34,139 nt of DNA from the NCBI RefSeq assembly GCF_001039355.2, contig NW_019775735.1, forward strand, positions 868,643 through 902,781. Reading direction: 5' to 3'. Shown piece by piece: positions 10,202 through 24,700 of the stretch. The DNA is from Lingula anatina (taxonomy: Eukaryota > Brachiopoda > Lingulata > Lingulida > Lingulidae). Within the stretch, counting starts at the first letter, position 1. Every line of letters begins with the position of its first letter. The position numbers and the translations under genes are program-made. The notes below the pieces were generated by a model. It was given only the letters and a program-made list of their open reading frames with translations, was not told the origin of the DNA and made no database searches.

Positions 10202-13200
10202 ATGGCGTCCGGTGCCAAAATGGCACACAACTTTTATCAGAACGGAAAATATGGCACTCTACCTCAGACAAACCCTAAGGATGCCGAAATCACTCAGGAT
10301 ATGCACCTTAAGATGTCAAAGAAAATCGCACAGCTTACCAAGGTAATATCAACTGCCCAGTTGTTACAGTATAAGGTAGCCAGTGAGTGTGATCAAGAAT
10401 GTCATCATTCTCTAACTCTGGCACTCCAATGTTTTTTATGTATTGAATATAGTGCTACCAAACACAATTACTAATAGTGTAGTATTTGTATTGCAAAACA
10501 TTGAATATACATAATAGTAAATGGGAATGTCATGTCTGGTTATTTGGCCAAGAATATACCAAGTGGATACATATTGTAAACAATGGCACAAATCGTGGTT
10601 TTGACAGCTCAATGACAGTTCAAAGTTGGAAATTAATAATAATAATATTAATCTGTCTTATTCAAACATATATTAATTGGCAACACTTTTGACCTTACAA
10701 TATTACATGTGCATGTGTCTGTATTTTCACTTTACTGAATTAAAATCTGTGATCTGTAATATAGATTAGTTTGCTAATTAAGTGTTAATCAAGTGTCAGC
10801 ACAGATAAAAAGTAAAGGGGGTGAAAAATAGTTCCTTCTTTAAATGTCATAATGACTGAGGATATGGTTTCAAGCTTAAGGAAAACTTTTAAGGATAAAA
10901 AAACTAGTGAAAATCAAACCAGATTCTGATTAAGTTCCAGGGTAGTAGGTTAGTAATTCTATCCACCTAGCAAAATTGCTTCCAAACCTGGCCATTAAGG
11001 CAGCTGATGATTGAAAGATTAAGTCTTGACTAATGTCAAACTGGTGCCATGGGGCACATTTTACTGGATTTGCACATATCCATTTTCCTGATATTTAGAT
11101 GGGCAAATGTCAAGGTTTATTTTCAGTTGGCAGTAGCCTGCTGTGAGTGATGCACACATGCTGTGTTCTGTTCAATTAAGACAGTAAATACCCTTAAATA
11201 AGTGATTTATTCAGTGTCCTCTGACTTTTTGCTTATCTAAGGGCCATTCCATCATATTTTGAAATGCAAAATGAAAAACCAAAAAGGTTTCACAGATGTA
11301 AAAAAGCGCTTTTCTGTTAGATTTTAATCTAAAAGCAGAAAAAATTAAAATTTAAAATTATTTACTTTATGGTGATGATATTTGTTCCCTTTTATAACAG
11401 TATTTTTAAAACTACTAGTCTAATTTAGAGTCATTTCACTCTTTTATTAAATCCATTTGCAATAGAGATTCGTACAAATTGCTTACATATGGTTAGGTGA
11501 TTTTTTAAAATTTAAGCCATGGACAAAAGTCTATCATTCTTAAATTAAGGAAAAATCGAATTTTGTGACTGTATTGATGCTAGATATTTCAAAAGTTAAC
11601 AAATTATACTTATATTTGGAATTTAAGATCATTCTTTTCAGGTTTGTATGTAGGTTTCTCAGCCATTTTCATATTTTTTATTTAAAATTTTTATGGTATT
11701 CTTTCTGTTTTCTAGGTTATTTATGCACTCAACACTAAAAATGATGAGCATGAAGCAGTCATTCAGAGTATCAAAGATCATCATGAAGAGGAAATGCAAC
11801 AACTTATCACAGAAACAAGAGTCAAATTGGAAAACTACCGCACCCGAATGGGTGGGGACGTTGAACTCAAAAAGAAAATCACAGCCTTGGAAGCACTTAA
11901 TGCAGAACACCAACAGCAGAAACAGCAAGCACTGGAAGATTTTCAAAATTTTAAAAGAAGAGCCGAAGAACGGGAAATGCAATTAAAAACTGAGGAGTCT
12001 CAGAAAGTCATTCAGTTGTCTCAAGAGGTGCTAACTATAAAGAAACATTTTGAAGAGCAGCTGAGTAAATTTGATCAAGTAAAAGCTGACTTTGAGTCTA
12101 ACCAAAGGACAGCTCTTGAAAATCTGAAAAAGGTGCATGCAAAAGAATTGGAGGATTTAAGAAATGCGCAGAGTTCACAGCAAAGTGATCTATCAAAGGA
12201 AAGGGAAAGGTTAGAACAGCTATACTCCCAACAAATAGACCAGCTGAAAGGACAGATAGAGGAGCTAAATGGCGATAAAAAGAAAATAGCTGATGACTAT
12301 GAGGATAAGCTGAGCAAAGCTAAAGCATTTTATGACAAAGAGCTGGATGTATTGCGGAATGCACAAAATTCTGATATGGAAAGTCGGATTTCAGATCTGT
12401 TAGCTCAACAGAATAAGATAAAGAAAGACTTTGCTTACCAAGAAGGACAGTTTAAAAAGAGAATTGATGACTTAATTGAACAACTTTCTCGGTCAGAGGA
12501 TGAAATTGCAAAGCAAAAAGAACAGCTACAAAATTATGAAAAGATGATCCAAGACAGAAGCAGTGACTCTGATACACTCAGTAGACAGGTCAGTAATTAA
12601 ATATTGTGCTTGGAAAAGGAATTGTCATTATAAAAATCATCGTGCTGTTTGCAGATTTTAAACGTGATGCATTAAAAGCTTTGTTTTGCATTTAAATATT
12701 TATAATAAAAAAAGGGAGCATGGTAAAAATTTGGTATTCAATTTTTTCCCTGGTAGTTGTGTTCTTGACAATGATTGGAAATGTTTTCTTTTTTTTTTTT
12801 TTCTCTTGAAATGAAATCAGAATGTAATAAAATTATTAATTGCAAAATTGCAAAATATCCTGAATTCCTTAAGTGCAAAGATCAAGGGTTAAAGTGAAAA
12901 CAAAATACACCTGGCGTAATTATTACTGCATTTGAGATCTTTTATAACTTTTATTATTTTTAATGTATTATAGTTGTCAGATGCAAAGCATGAGACAGCA
13001 CAGGCCATCACCAGATTGAAAGAGGTTGAAGGAGAGCTAGCTGCTTCCAAGGAAAGATGTTCAGAACAGGCAGCAGACATGCTGAAAAAGTCAAGTAAGT
13101 GGATTGCTTTGTGTTTTATATATCAGTTTGTGTCACATGTATGTTATCTGAACATTTGAAGAATTATTCCACATTTGGTGCTTTGAACAAGAAGATAGTT

Positions 13201-15985
13201 TCACTGTATTTTGCACGAGGTGTATGTTTCACTGCATAAGTGAAATACAACTATGCTATTGTTTAAAGCATTTTCCCTTGGATATTTTGGTTGTGCCTCA
13301 ATTATTACACATACAGTGTGTGATTGATGTTGTAACTAGAGCATAAATCAAAATTGTTCTCAGTGGAAATGTGGATTGTTCATTTTAATGTAATGTATTC
13401 TTGACTTCATAGATATAAATTTCTGATAGTGGCCATTTTTTAAAGCACTACCATCATATGTCTTTAACCATATTTCTTTTTGTATTTAACAGCCCTTCTT
13501 GGGCAGTTAGAGGCAACTAGACTTCAGAATGAAGCAACCATCAAAGACTTAGAATCTCAGTTATCAAAGCTAAAAGACAGGTCTGCATGGCTGGAAAAGG
13601 AGAGAGAAGGTTTGCAAAACAAGACACTAAGTCAAGAGGAAGAGAAGAATCACCAACTTAAATCACTGGAGAGGGTAGGTGTAGTCTTTCAAGGGATTTT
13701 TTTTCTTAATTAATTATTTGCATGGTCAGATCAGAGATGTATAAAGTGTTTAAAATTATTGCAAAAACAGTGTTTTAGGTTTTTTATTTTGTTTGAAATA
13801 AAATATGTTCAAGTTTGTCAAATGATATTTATTAGTTTCAATATAATTGCAGTCCCTTGAAGATTTGTCACTTGAGAAACAGGCTCTTAAAGAAAGGTAT
13901 GAGAGGGACCTTAATAGTCTCGAGGAGTCCCATGCCAAACGGGAAAAGGAACTTCAAAACAACCATGAGGCTGAAATGATGGAGCTGAAAAAGATGCACA
14001 AAGAGGAGTTGGAAAACCAGAGGAAAGCATCTACAGAAATGATTACACAGTTGAAAAAGGTATAATAATTTTACCAGTCTCTAGATATACATAATTTCCA
14101 CATCTTAGTGTCAAAATAAAAACAAAACAAAATAAAAATGAGTGTTGGCAGGTCAGAATTTTAAATATTGATGCTATTTCAATTTGTAATCATAAATTAT
14201 TCATGTCAACATAATTTTCCCTGTAAATGTGTATTGATAGCACTCGCTTTAATCAAAAATAAAAATGACCTTTGACTTAAATAATGAATAGTGACAGCAT
14301 GAACAGCACTTACTTTGATATTTGAAATTTTTTCCAGGAAAACCAGGATAAAATAGAAGCACTCCAAAAACAACATAATGAAGAGATCACCTCCATGAAA
14401 GCAGAATATGAAAGAGTACAGGGAGATCTTAGTCATAAATTGAAGACTGCAGAAGAGGAGGTAGGTTTTTATATGCATGTTAAGATTTAAAATGTTTTAC
14501 TTATGTAAAAATATGAATAGTTATTCCATTTTTTACACTAATTTCTGAAATAACAGTGCCTTTCAATAGCTATTACTATGAATATTGTAATCATTTATGG
14601 ACAGACAATAAAGGTCAACAAATAGATGGAAAAATTTGTTTAGATAAAAAATTGAAATGGATGTCGAATAATCTTCATCAACTAATAAATATAAGAATAT
14701 TTCAGTTTGCAATTAAATGATGACACATGATTTGATCTTTTATGAAATTAATCATAATACACTGCTGTTTTAATGTTAAAACATAGAGAAGAACCTGTAA
14801 TGTTTACTATGTGTTAAAATACTCTAGGTGAGGCGGCTTGAGAAACTGGTTAAAGAGAGTGAGCAAGGCCTGGGCTCTGCATCCTCACATATTGACAGTT
14901 TGAAGGAAGCCAGTGATAAACTAAAAGCAGAGCTGGATAGCACCAAAGCCGAGCTCCGTGCAGTGTCAAACCAAAAGTCCAACCTACAGGCTGAGCTGGA
15001 GAAACTGAGAGCCATGCATGACACTAAGATGAGGGAGGCACAGTTAGAATTAAAGACAAAATTGGATCAACTCTCCAAAGATTTGGATGCAAAATGGACA
15101 GACACTTTGAGGTAAAAGGGCGTAGGATTATACCAATTTTGTCATTTACTATTTAAGGAAGTGTGTATTTAATTTTTAGTCTCAAAATTATTTCTTTAGC
15201 AAAGGCAATGTTCTCCCATAATTGATATGCATTGTTAATGCATATTATATATACAGTAATTTATGTGCTATGGGTATTTTACTAAAATTCAATTTGTTAA
15301 ATCTTAATTATTAGGAAAGAGTGTTTGAAGCTGAGATCTGAGTTAACTGAGCAGAAAGAGGAGGACAAGCGTGCAGCCTTACAGCAGCTAGCTAAGATGA
15401 AGGATGAAGAAATAGCAGCAGCCAGAGAGGGCTGGGAGAGGAAAGTTACTCAGTTGCTGGATGAGGTAAGACTGTTATAACTTAAATACATTTTATCTTA
15501 AATCTTTTTGAATTTATTGTGCATGGTGATTATGACTTTTTGATGACATCATATATTACATTGTAATTACAACGTTGCATTGTGACCTTGCAGCTTGTCT
15601 GCTTATGATCGACTAAAAAGTAATGAATATGGGTATTTGGCTCTGTTAACTGACATTGTTTATGTAATTGCAGATATCTATGCTCAAAAGGAATATAGAT
15701 GCCAAATCCAGTGAGTCTTCAGAACTCCTAGCTGATCTTAAACAGAAGGCAGCTGCCGAGGAAAAGCGTCTGAGGGACCAAATGAATGAGGCAGCAGATG
15801 AGTATGCTAAGAAGGTTGAAGCTCTAGAGAGAATTCATGCTGAGAAGATCAAAAATCTTGAAGCTCAAAGAATCAAGGAAGTTGAGGTAATTTAAGCAAA
15901 AAGACTCCTGATTAATTCACCTTTCACATGTGAGTGCTATAGTCATTAAAACAAAGTTGATATTAACCATTTAAATTTTATAGTA

Positions 15986-16017
<32 letters not shown>

Positions 16018-18122
16018 GTACTTACTTCTTATTAAACAAATTTAAACAGTTTTGGATAAAATTTTGCCTTTCCCACTTTTAGGAAATGGAGAGGACTCTT
16101 ACATCTAAGCACATGGAAGAAATGAGCAATACTATAAAGGCACAGAAGGCCCTGATTGAATCAGTGAAAGATCAGGCGGATAAACAGAGAGATCAGGACC
16201 TGGAAACACAGCATAAGATTCACTTGTCAGAAAAAGGTTTGTTTTTAGAATAATGAGATATCTGAAAGTTTTATCCTGTCTGATAAAGTTAATGGAGAGA
16301 ATATATATATATTTTTCAATACATGGAAAATTAGCTTTTAAACTTATATATATCATTTTTGTACTGTGACATACTGTTACTTTTTTAGTGTTTTAAATGG
16401 TATATTTTTTCACTGAATAAAAACATTCCTTATGACCCAAAATCATGCCTGCTTGTAGAAACACTGAAGTCAGAGCTTGCTCACAGACATGCAATGGAGT
16501 TGGAGCAAATGAACAAGGCTCACAATACACAGATGAATGCTGCCAGAATGGAGCTTGAAAGAGCCATAGAGCTTTCAAAACAAAAGGTATGCAAGATTAT
16601 ATTTTGATAATGATGAACGTTTCAACATAGTATTTTAGATATTATCAAGGACTTGGTTTGTTTTCATGTCAAATATTTTTTTACCATTCTTTCAGAGAAG
16701 AGATACATATTTGACTTATATTATAATGCCCCAGAGTAGAAAAGGAATAAAATTATAATTATTACATTAATACTATTTTTAGGAAAGAGACTTTGAAATT
16801 AGGTCTACTGAACTTCAAGAGGAGGTGCGGCACAGGGAAAAACACATATCCAATTTGGAAGCGGAGATAAGGCAGGTTCAAGAAGGCTTGGACCAGATGA
16901 GGAGAGAGGTAGAATTCAAAGGCAAAGAGATACTCAAGATCAGGAGTGAAGCAAACCAGCAACTTAGGTATGTATACAGAACAATTTAGAATACATTGGG
17001 AATAAGAATATATAATCGTAGATATCATCAGTAATTGATTAATTAAAAAAGAGTATTGTTTTTTACTCGAGTGTGAACAGAAAAAATTAACAAAAAAATT
17101 TTTTTTTAATGTGTAAGTTTTGTCATGAGGAAAAATTAGCATATAAATTAATCAAGTTGCTCATTTTAATAAAACATCTTAAAACTGTAGAAAACGTGAA
17201 GAACAACTTGCTCAGCAGCATGAAGAGCAAGTCAACAGTTTGTCTGCAGATCATCTAAGGGAGACTCAAGACATGCTGGGAGAATTCAACAGGGCACAGG
17301 ATTTGCTCAAGGACAAGATTTCTGCACTGCAAATCATGTAAGTATACACACTTATTGTTTTGAAATGGTTGAAAATTAATGACATTCTAAGACCAGTCAT
17401 GGCAGAATCCTTTAATTTTTTAAAAACTTTTTTAATTTGATTAAAAAGTTACGTGGAAAAAAGCTTATCGTCTTTATAATTCTCAAACAATTTTACCTTT
17501 GCAGGCTCGAAGAAGCAGAAGATAACTACAGGAACAGGGAGTCAAGACCAGAAGATTTGGAAATGATAAAACAGTTGCAAAAGGCCCTCGAAGATAGGGA
17601 GGAGTACATGAAAAGACTGGAAGATGAGAAGAAATATTATCAGTTGGAATTGGTCAATAGAGAAACCAACTTCAACAAAGTGTTTAATACACAGCCTAAT
17701 GTAGGGGTCCTCAATCCATTTATGAAGGTGAGAATTCCAACATCAGTATGTAAAAAACTAAAGGAAACGGCCCTGATTTAGTTCCTTTCTACAATCATGT
17801 GCTCCTTTGGTGACATCTCAGTGTTGACCAATTATTTGAGTGTAGTATTAATATATATCCAGTCTAGTAACAGGACTGGATCATTCAGGTGAAAAGTAAT
17901 TTGAAAGAAACGCCAGTTTTCATTTCACTTTTTTTTCCAGTTTTATAAAGTATTTTATTTCTTTTTCAGCCAAAGAAGAAAGGAGACAAAGGCCCCACCA
18001 AATACACCAGCTCACCTTCCCTAAACAGACTCCAACCCCTTCCTGGCTCCCCTGTCCACGAGGAAAAGTTGAATCCCATCAAACCACTTCCACCAACTGC
18101 AGTCAAGAAGTTTATGGTTTAA
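10202..18122 (+). CDS. FAM184A: FAM184A-like coiled-coil protein, 15 coding exons
   Basis: Coding exons: 10202-10342, 11716-12588, 12974-13094, 13493-13674, 13853-14059, 14338-14460, 14828-15111, 15315-15465, 15674-15886, 16083-16236, 16459-16586, 16783-16967, 17191-17337, 17505-17727, 17970-18122. All phases agree, giving 1094 aa (human FAM184A about 1140). The N-terminal block MHLKMSKKIAQLTKVIYALN (residues 34-53) is nearly identical to human. From there to about residue 970 the protein is almost continuous heptad-rich coiled coil (Glu/Lys/Gln/Leu), including SEQGLGSA and DHLRE. The C-terminal signature YQLELVNRETNFNKVFN lies at about 1015-1031, followed by VGVLNPFMK and a Pro-rich tail with LPGSPVHE. 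The start has a good context (ATCATGG). The molecular role is poorly known; an elongated structural or scaffold protein is inference. The first intron (1.37 kb) is the largest and holds no recognisable gene. Confidence 0.93.
15989..16017. repeat. 29-base T homopolymer in a FAM184A intron
   Basis: An uninterrupted run of T lies in the intron before the exon at 16083, about 65 bases upstream of its acceptor. It may be a microsatellite or the poly(A) tail of an inserted minus-strand retroelement. No element body is recognisable beside it, and the length is error-prone in assembly. Confidence 0.8.
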
Positions 18123-18552
18123 TATTGGACTGGTTGAAAATCTTTATAATGTAAAGAAGTGTCTATGATTAACATGAGAATTGATCAGTAGTCCTCAAGA
18201 TGCAGAAAAAAAACGGTTGCACAAGTTTTTGATAGATGTGCCAGTGCGTTATCCGTCCAACATGAGTTTGATAGACAGTTTCAAAACTGGTCTTCCAAAG
18301 ACAGTAGTAAACATTTGAAATTAGTCTCTCAGAAAAAGTCCCTTTATTTATGTCTTTACAGTTGAAAGAAACCTTTGCTTTTTATGTCCAATGTGCCAAA
18401 GTATGTTTAAGAATGCATATAAATAATATTATTATAATTAATATTTATATAAGCTTTGAAGTGCTGAAGTAGCTATTTCAAAAATAATTAACAATTTACT
18501 CACAATTCTGCACATATTCCATGTAAGAATTATGTTAAGATAAGTTTTTGCA

Positions 18553-18558
18553 AATAAA
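18553..18558 (+). terminator. FAM184A poly(A) signal
   Basis: AATAAATAAA begins at 18553, about 430 bases after the FAM184A stop codon. It is the best plus-strand poly(A) signal before the convergent CDC23 gene. Confidence 0.55.
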
Positions 18559-18670
18559 TAAATTTATATGCTAAGTATCTGAACACATTCTTCTTCTGAA
18601 CAGTTGAAAATCCATTTCATAAATGTACAATTGATAATAGCAATTTTCCCCACTTAGAGTTTCTTCTCCA

Positions 18671-18676
18671 TTTATT
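18671..18676 (-). terminator. CDC23 poly(A) signal
   Basis: TTTATT on the plus strand reads AATAAA on the minus strand, 71-76 bases after the CDC23 stop codon (18747). It lies only about 115 bp from the FAM184A signal, so the two 3' ends nearly meet. Confidence 0.55.
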
Positions 18677-18746
18677 GATTCCAAACTCGAAAAGCATACG
18701 GGTGGAGACACCAGTAACTTTGAATAAAGCACACCAGTACAAAACA

Positions 18747-21700
18747 TTAAGGCGTGTGAAAAGTCAAATTGATAGGTGCAAGTCTGTTAACAGGTGGGGT
18801 GGCCATGTCGTCAACCTCTGGGCGTATTCTAGTGGTTATTACTGATCCCACATCATCTGTGTTCATAAGATTTGCACCATCTGCAAGGGGACGTAGTCTC
18901 GCTATCTGTCGAAGAAGTGCTTTACCCTCTTCTCTAGTCTGAAAGCAACAATTTTTTTACTGAACTGAGAGATGTCAATTCAATATTTTGGCATATATCA
19001 GTGAGCTTCGGGATATTTGTACAGGCAGTCTGAGTGCAACTACTCTAGGCTTAAGGTTGTAATATGCACATTGGACCTTTATATAAGAAACAAAAAATAA
19101 AAAGTGAATTAAAGCAATCTTCCCTATTTCACCAATGCAAAGCACATCCAGTCTGTTGAGATAATTGCAATCTAGAAATCCTTTACACTCTTAATTTCTA
19201 TCAAATAAAATTCAATATTTTCTCCAGTACGAAAGAAACTCAAAAACTAGAAACTAACAGGAAAAAAGATTTCAAAGAAAATTAAAATTTGCTGTATGAA
19301 AGTTTAATGCTCATTGCATGTCTTTGCAAACTTGTTCAGTAGTATTTTCTTCCAAAACATTCATTCACTCCTCATTACAGTCATAGGTACATTACCTCAT
19401 TATATTCTGTGCACTTCTGGGCAGCAATATAAGCATCATCTAACTGATTGTGCTTGATGTGATAGTTGGCCAGGTACTTGTAAGCATGGGCTTGTTCATC
19501 TGTGCTGAATGCCTGAAAATGTTAAGGCAGCTGTGAAGAACCCACATAAGATATGCTAAAATATGCCAATTTCATAGCCATGAATTGCAAGAGTTGTTTA
19601 AACAACAACCTCAAAACTGTTTCCCATATAATCATCAAAACATTTATTACATTAGTTTTTCAAGTTTGAAAAAAAGGGGGAAAATTCTATGAGCAATTTC
19701 AAACGTCTTCAAAAATCTTGTTGCAGTAAAAGATTAATGCTACCTACTCCAGTGCGAATGGTTTCATTGATATAGTCAGTATAGGCTGCAGCAGCTTGGT
19801 CCTCTTCACTTAAACGTTCATACAACCTGAATTGGTATCAAAGACTAGATTAAACATCTTATTGCTAAATAAAAAAACAAATCTAAATAAATTAAAAGAA
19901 CTGGGGAAAACTACAATGATGAAAATAGTGAGGCATATGTGAAAGATAAACTAAAAAGACCTTATCAATTACTATAATCTCCTCAGTCTTATAATAACCA
20001 TTTTAACTGAATGCCACTTTAAACACTATTCAAATCACTGCATGAGCTTATGCTTTAGTAGACTAACTTTGCTAGCTTGATAAGTGCCAGTGTTCCTTCC
20101 TGGTCTCCCATGGCATGTGCCTTCCAAAAACACTTCTTGGCTTCTTGAAGACGGTCCAGCTTTTCATAGCATTCTCCAAGGGCTACAATCATCCTAGAAT
20201 CATTTGGTCTGAAATAATAAAGACGAAAAGATGCAAACAACCTAACCTAAAAGAATAATTTGTTTTACTGGTAGCTTTTTGGAATTAGTTCTAGTGAATC
20301 AGTGGGTTCAATAACAAACAATTGGCACAACTGAGGCCATACACTGCAAATTCAAATTTGTTCTGTATGAATCCACATCGAGTCGATATTTCAATAAGCT
20401 TGTAATTAAGCATTTAAAACAAATAATGGGATTTATAAATATATGCTGCAGAAATATTTATTTTCCCAGCAGCTACTTAAAGAGAAGACACCTACTTCAG
20501 CATCTGGGCTTGTCTGTAATAATACAGACAATAAAATGGCATTTTCAAAATTTCATAGGTTTGCCCCAGTCCATACCAGGCCCTGTAGTCTCTGCGATTG
20601 ACCTCTGAAAACCAAAAAACATGTAAGCAAAATACTTCAAATACAATACTCAGGTTGACCTCTGAAGAGCAAGAACACAATATACAATCAAAAACAAAAC
20701 CAGACTGTCACCAATTATTCAGTGTGACTAAACAGTAGTTTTTATCTTTAAAATAATCATGAGATATATGCAATGTTCCAAGTCAATGAAACGGTATCAC
20801 TTACCTATTGCCTGTCTGTAAGCCTGAATAGCTGCAGATGTATTTTTCATTTCCATAAATTCATGGCCCATCAGTGTCCACGCTGAGAGATAGCGTGGGT
20901 TTAGCTTTAAGGCACGTTGAAAGTACAACACAGCTTTCTCATGCTGACAGCGCAAACTGTAATAATTCCCTGCAACCAGTAATGAATATCCCATTAGAGT
21001 CTTATTACAACTCTAGGCCAAGGAAGGGAAATTGCCATCAAATTGGTTCATATAATAATTAATATTCAACTTTTTCTTTTCTTTTTTTTTATTATAATAA
21101 ATATCTCACAAGAATAAAATCTAATACACAGTAGTTTTACTATCTACACAGCCTTTTCCTAACTAGGCATAAATGAATAAGTACTTCTTTAATCCTACCT
21201 ATCACACAACATGTCTCCACTCTATACTTGTCAATATCACAGCAGTGATGTGCTAAATGAGCCAACTCTGCTCTCATTTCCTGAAAGGGAATCAAATGAA
21301 TGAAGTCATGGGATTATGATATTACATACATTACTGTTAAGATGACTGGATGTATCCTTTTTTTAATTAACCAAATCTGAATTTGATTTTTGATACAGTA
21401 ATCTTCACCTAACAACATCCATATCCATCCATAAGACTTATTCTTTGAAAGATTTAAAATGGATTTATACCTTAACATATAACAGATTAGAATACACATC
21501 CATATTTTCAAGCCTGCATGGGTCGGCTTTTCTTAGTTCAGTAAATGCATTGACAGCCTGATCAACCTCTGGAGAAAAAGAAAAATAACTTAACATTAGA
21601 AAAGAAATGGATTTGAAACAATGAGATGCTATCAAAAGACATCCTACAATACAAATCGATGTGCACACTGTGACATATAATACATGGTTTATATTTAGTT

Positions 21701-24700
21701 TATCAAATTTATTACTTAACTCTGCCTACATTTATTCACTGTTTACCAAACTAACCTCGGAAGTTGTGGTAGGCAATGGCAATTTGTGAAAGCACATAGC
21801 TGTTCTTGGCAAAGCCTTGGTCACGGATGGCCTGTAGGAGTTTAAGACCCTCATCGTTAAGCTGTAGTTCTAGATAGGTGTGTGCCAGGAAAAACTGCTT
21901 CATCCAGTGGTCAGGTAAGGATAGGGTTGAGAGCTTAAAAAAGGGACACAAATATCTTAATATTATGTGATAGATACAATACAAGTTGCCGGGCTGTATG
22001 TGAAATGTTACGAGTATAGTGTACTGGCATACAAAGGTATTTGCGCAATGAGAGTGACTGCAGAGATGTCTGGCTGTAAAAAGGGATGATCCGCATTTAA
22101 AGGGTTTTTGGGAGGCACTGGACAACCGAATAAAATTTTTGTTCAAGATGGGCATTGGCGCTACTCCAGTCCGTGCGGGCTCTTTGACAAAAATGACGAA
22201 GTGCAGTTATAGGAGAGCAGCATACTTAGTATGAGTACCAGTGCAGGATTGTTGTATGCTACCTACTTTTATAATGAAAAGATTTTGGTTTTTGAGTCAG
22301 AGACGAACACAAAGGTTTGATGGCAGAACAATATTCCTTTGGTGAGGAAAATGGTCACTGATATGTCCAATACAATGGACCTTTGGCAAAGAACATTACA
22401 CGCTCTCTGAGTAGCAAGACAGTCCCCAGGCAGGTTTGGCACTATGCAGACAGCACTGGAAAGGAGCTGTGCGTGGTTTCATTATTTGAAGCTTACCTTT
22501 CTCATGTGCCACCAAGAAGAAGATTTTACAGACGCCCTATTTCAAGAAAAGATGGGATCATCGCCTTTAGTTCACAGCCAGTTGGCCTGAATACTTTATC
22601 AGGATATTTACCCAAGATGTTTGAGGAGGCTGACATTAATAGGAGGGAGGAATATAATGGGACACAGTGGCAAAGTTACTTGCTGTACTGAGTTGTGTAA
22701 AGCGGGGTTTGATGAACAGATGATCAAGAAACGGAGTGGTCACACAACCAGTGCAGCCGAGCTATACAATAGACTCCCTTGACCTGGAGCAGCAAGCGAC
22801 GCTTTACAGCCCTTCCGACCCAATTCAGCCCTAGCCGCTTCATGCAGCAGCAGCAGCACCACCACCAGCAGTTTAGATACTGAGAAGTTCCCAAAAAACA
22901 CTTCTTCTGCTCCCCCATCATGTAATGATGATAAGGCTACCTTGATATTTCATATGCTTTCAAATTATTATGATGATGATTCTTACTCTCTCATCACTGT
23001 GTATATCTTTGCACCACAATGGTCTTGAATAAACGGAAATAAGAACAAAGACAAGCCAAAAGAAAAAAATGGTTTTCCACTTATCGTGTTATTGGTAAAA
23101 GTGCACAGCAATGGCACGACGGCGACGACAGACGCAGATCGACAGCTATATGTACAGAAAAAGATGTTCCTTGTCTTGAACCGTTGCATTACAAAACAAG
23201 TAGATTAAACAGTGGCATGTAAGATAAAGGATAACAAGAATAAAGTACTCATGGAGCAAGATGGTGGTTAGATTCAGATTACTTACCATATCTCTATCTG
23301 TGATCAGAGCTGCCAACTCCTGCCATGCTCCCCAGTGAAGAGGTTCACTTTGAATAGCATCTATGAATACATCCACTGCTTCCTTTAACAGTTCCAACTT
23401 CTTTAACACCACTCCATACCTGTACAGAGATAAATATGAAACACATTTGAAAATTGTTCAGTTTTAGCCATTCTTCCAGTTGGCAGTATCATGTTGTCTC
23501 GAGTCTTAGACCCCATTCCCATAGATTCAGGGTTCTCCCCAGGCCTTTATAGCGTATCGGCAGCGATACACATTTCTTTTTGCCGATATGCTTCTTTTTT
23601 TGCCGACACGTTTCTTTAAGGTAAAAATTCAGTTCGGTGAAGTTGCAGGGTTGGCTGTCTGATGGACAGGTCATGATTTATGAGAAATTTGGAGCAAAAA
23701 TCTTTTAAAAAATCATTTTTGATGCATACTAACGTCTTTTTCTCTTCCTAGACGGTACTGAAAAGAGTGACCTACTTTTGGCACAAAACACATGCAGTCG
23801 CAAAATGAATTGTGAACAAACTTACCGCCAAATTATGAAAGTGAACACCCTCCAGAACTTCACAAGACAAAATTTATTCACATAACAGGCTCACTACTGA
23901 ATATTTATTTGGTTAAAAATCTTCGTGCTCTAGAGATAAAGACTGTTCCAAAAACAGAAACTACACAAGTACTGTGCAGGGTACAACAGCCAGATTGATC
24001 TGGATGAACTAGATATATCTAGTTCGTTGTCAAGGCAACATACTGCCCGTCAATCAAATACGTTGTATGCTATCTACTTACTATAGAACGTGAAATCTTT
24101 GGGACTGAAGATCTTGTTGAAATATTGTTTATTTGCCAAAATAAAACATGAAATTTTGTATGATGTTTTCTATAATGACTTTAGCATCACCTATATTATT
24201 TACAGTTAAAAATTTAGTGCTGGAATATGATAAATTAACATTGCTGTCATATACCCGTGTGATATTGATGTAAGTTAGATATTAGTAATAACAAATATGA
24301 GAATTTAAATAAAAAGGGGGACTTTTTTATACTGCTTTTATTTAACTCATATATTAAAAAAATCAAACACATGATAACCCCTAAAAAGTTGAATTGTTAA
24401 CATAAATATAAGTAAAGTATTATAAAATGAATATTCTTTAATTTTTCATTGAACTTTATTCAAATATTATAAATTTTGAATATTTTAATAAAATCAATCT
24501 GACAGTACCCCCTCCCCACCTGTATTTTTTTTAGCTTTGGTTAAACTTCATGTGAATTTATTATCAAATTGCAGATTTACAATTAGTAGACCCTGTACCC
24601 AAAATCCTAGGAGAAGCCCTGATTGAAACTATGTTAAATCATACTTATATGCAAGATTAAATCTTCAAGAGTTCACAAGTATGAAAAAAAACTTTTTATC

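Noticed and set aside
23489-23674. 61-codon minus-strand ORF
   Set aside because: It lies across the left end of the hAT-like element and has no domain or neighbouring exon support.
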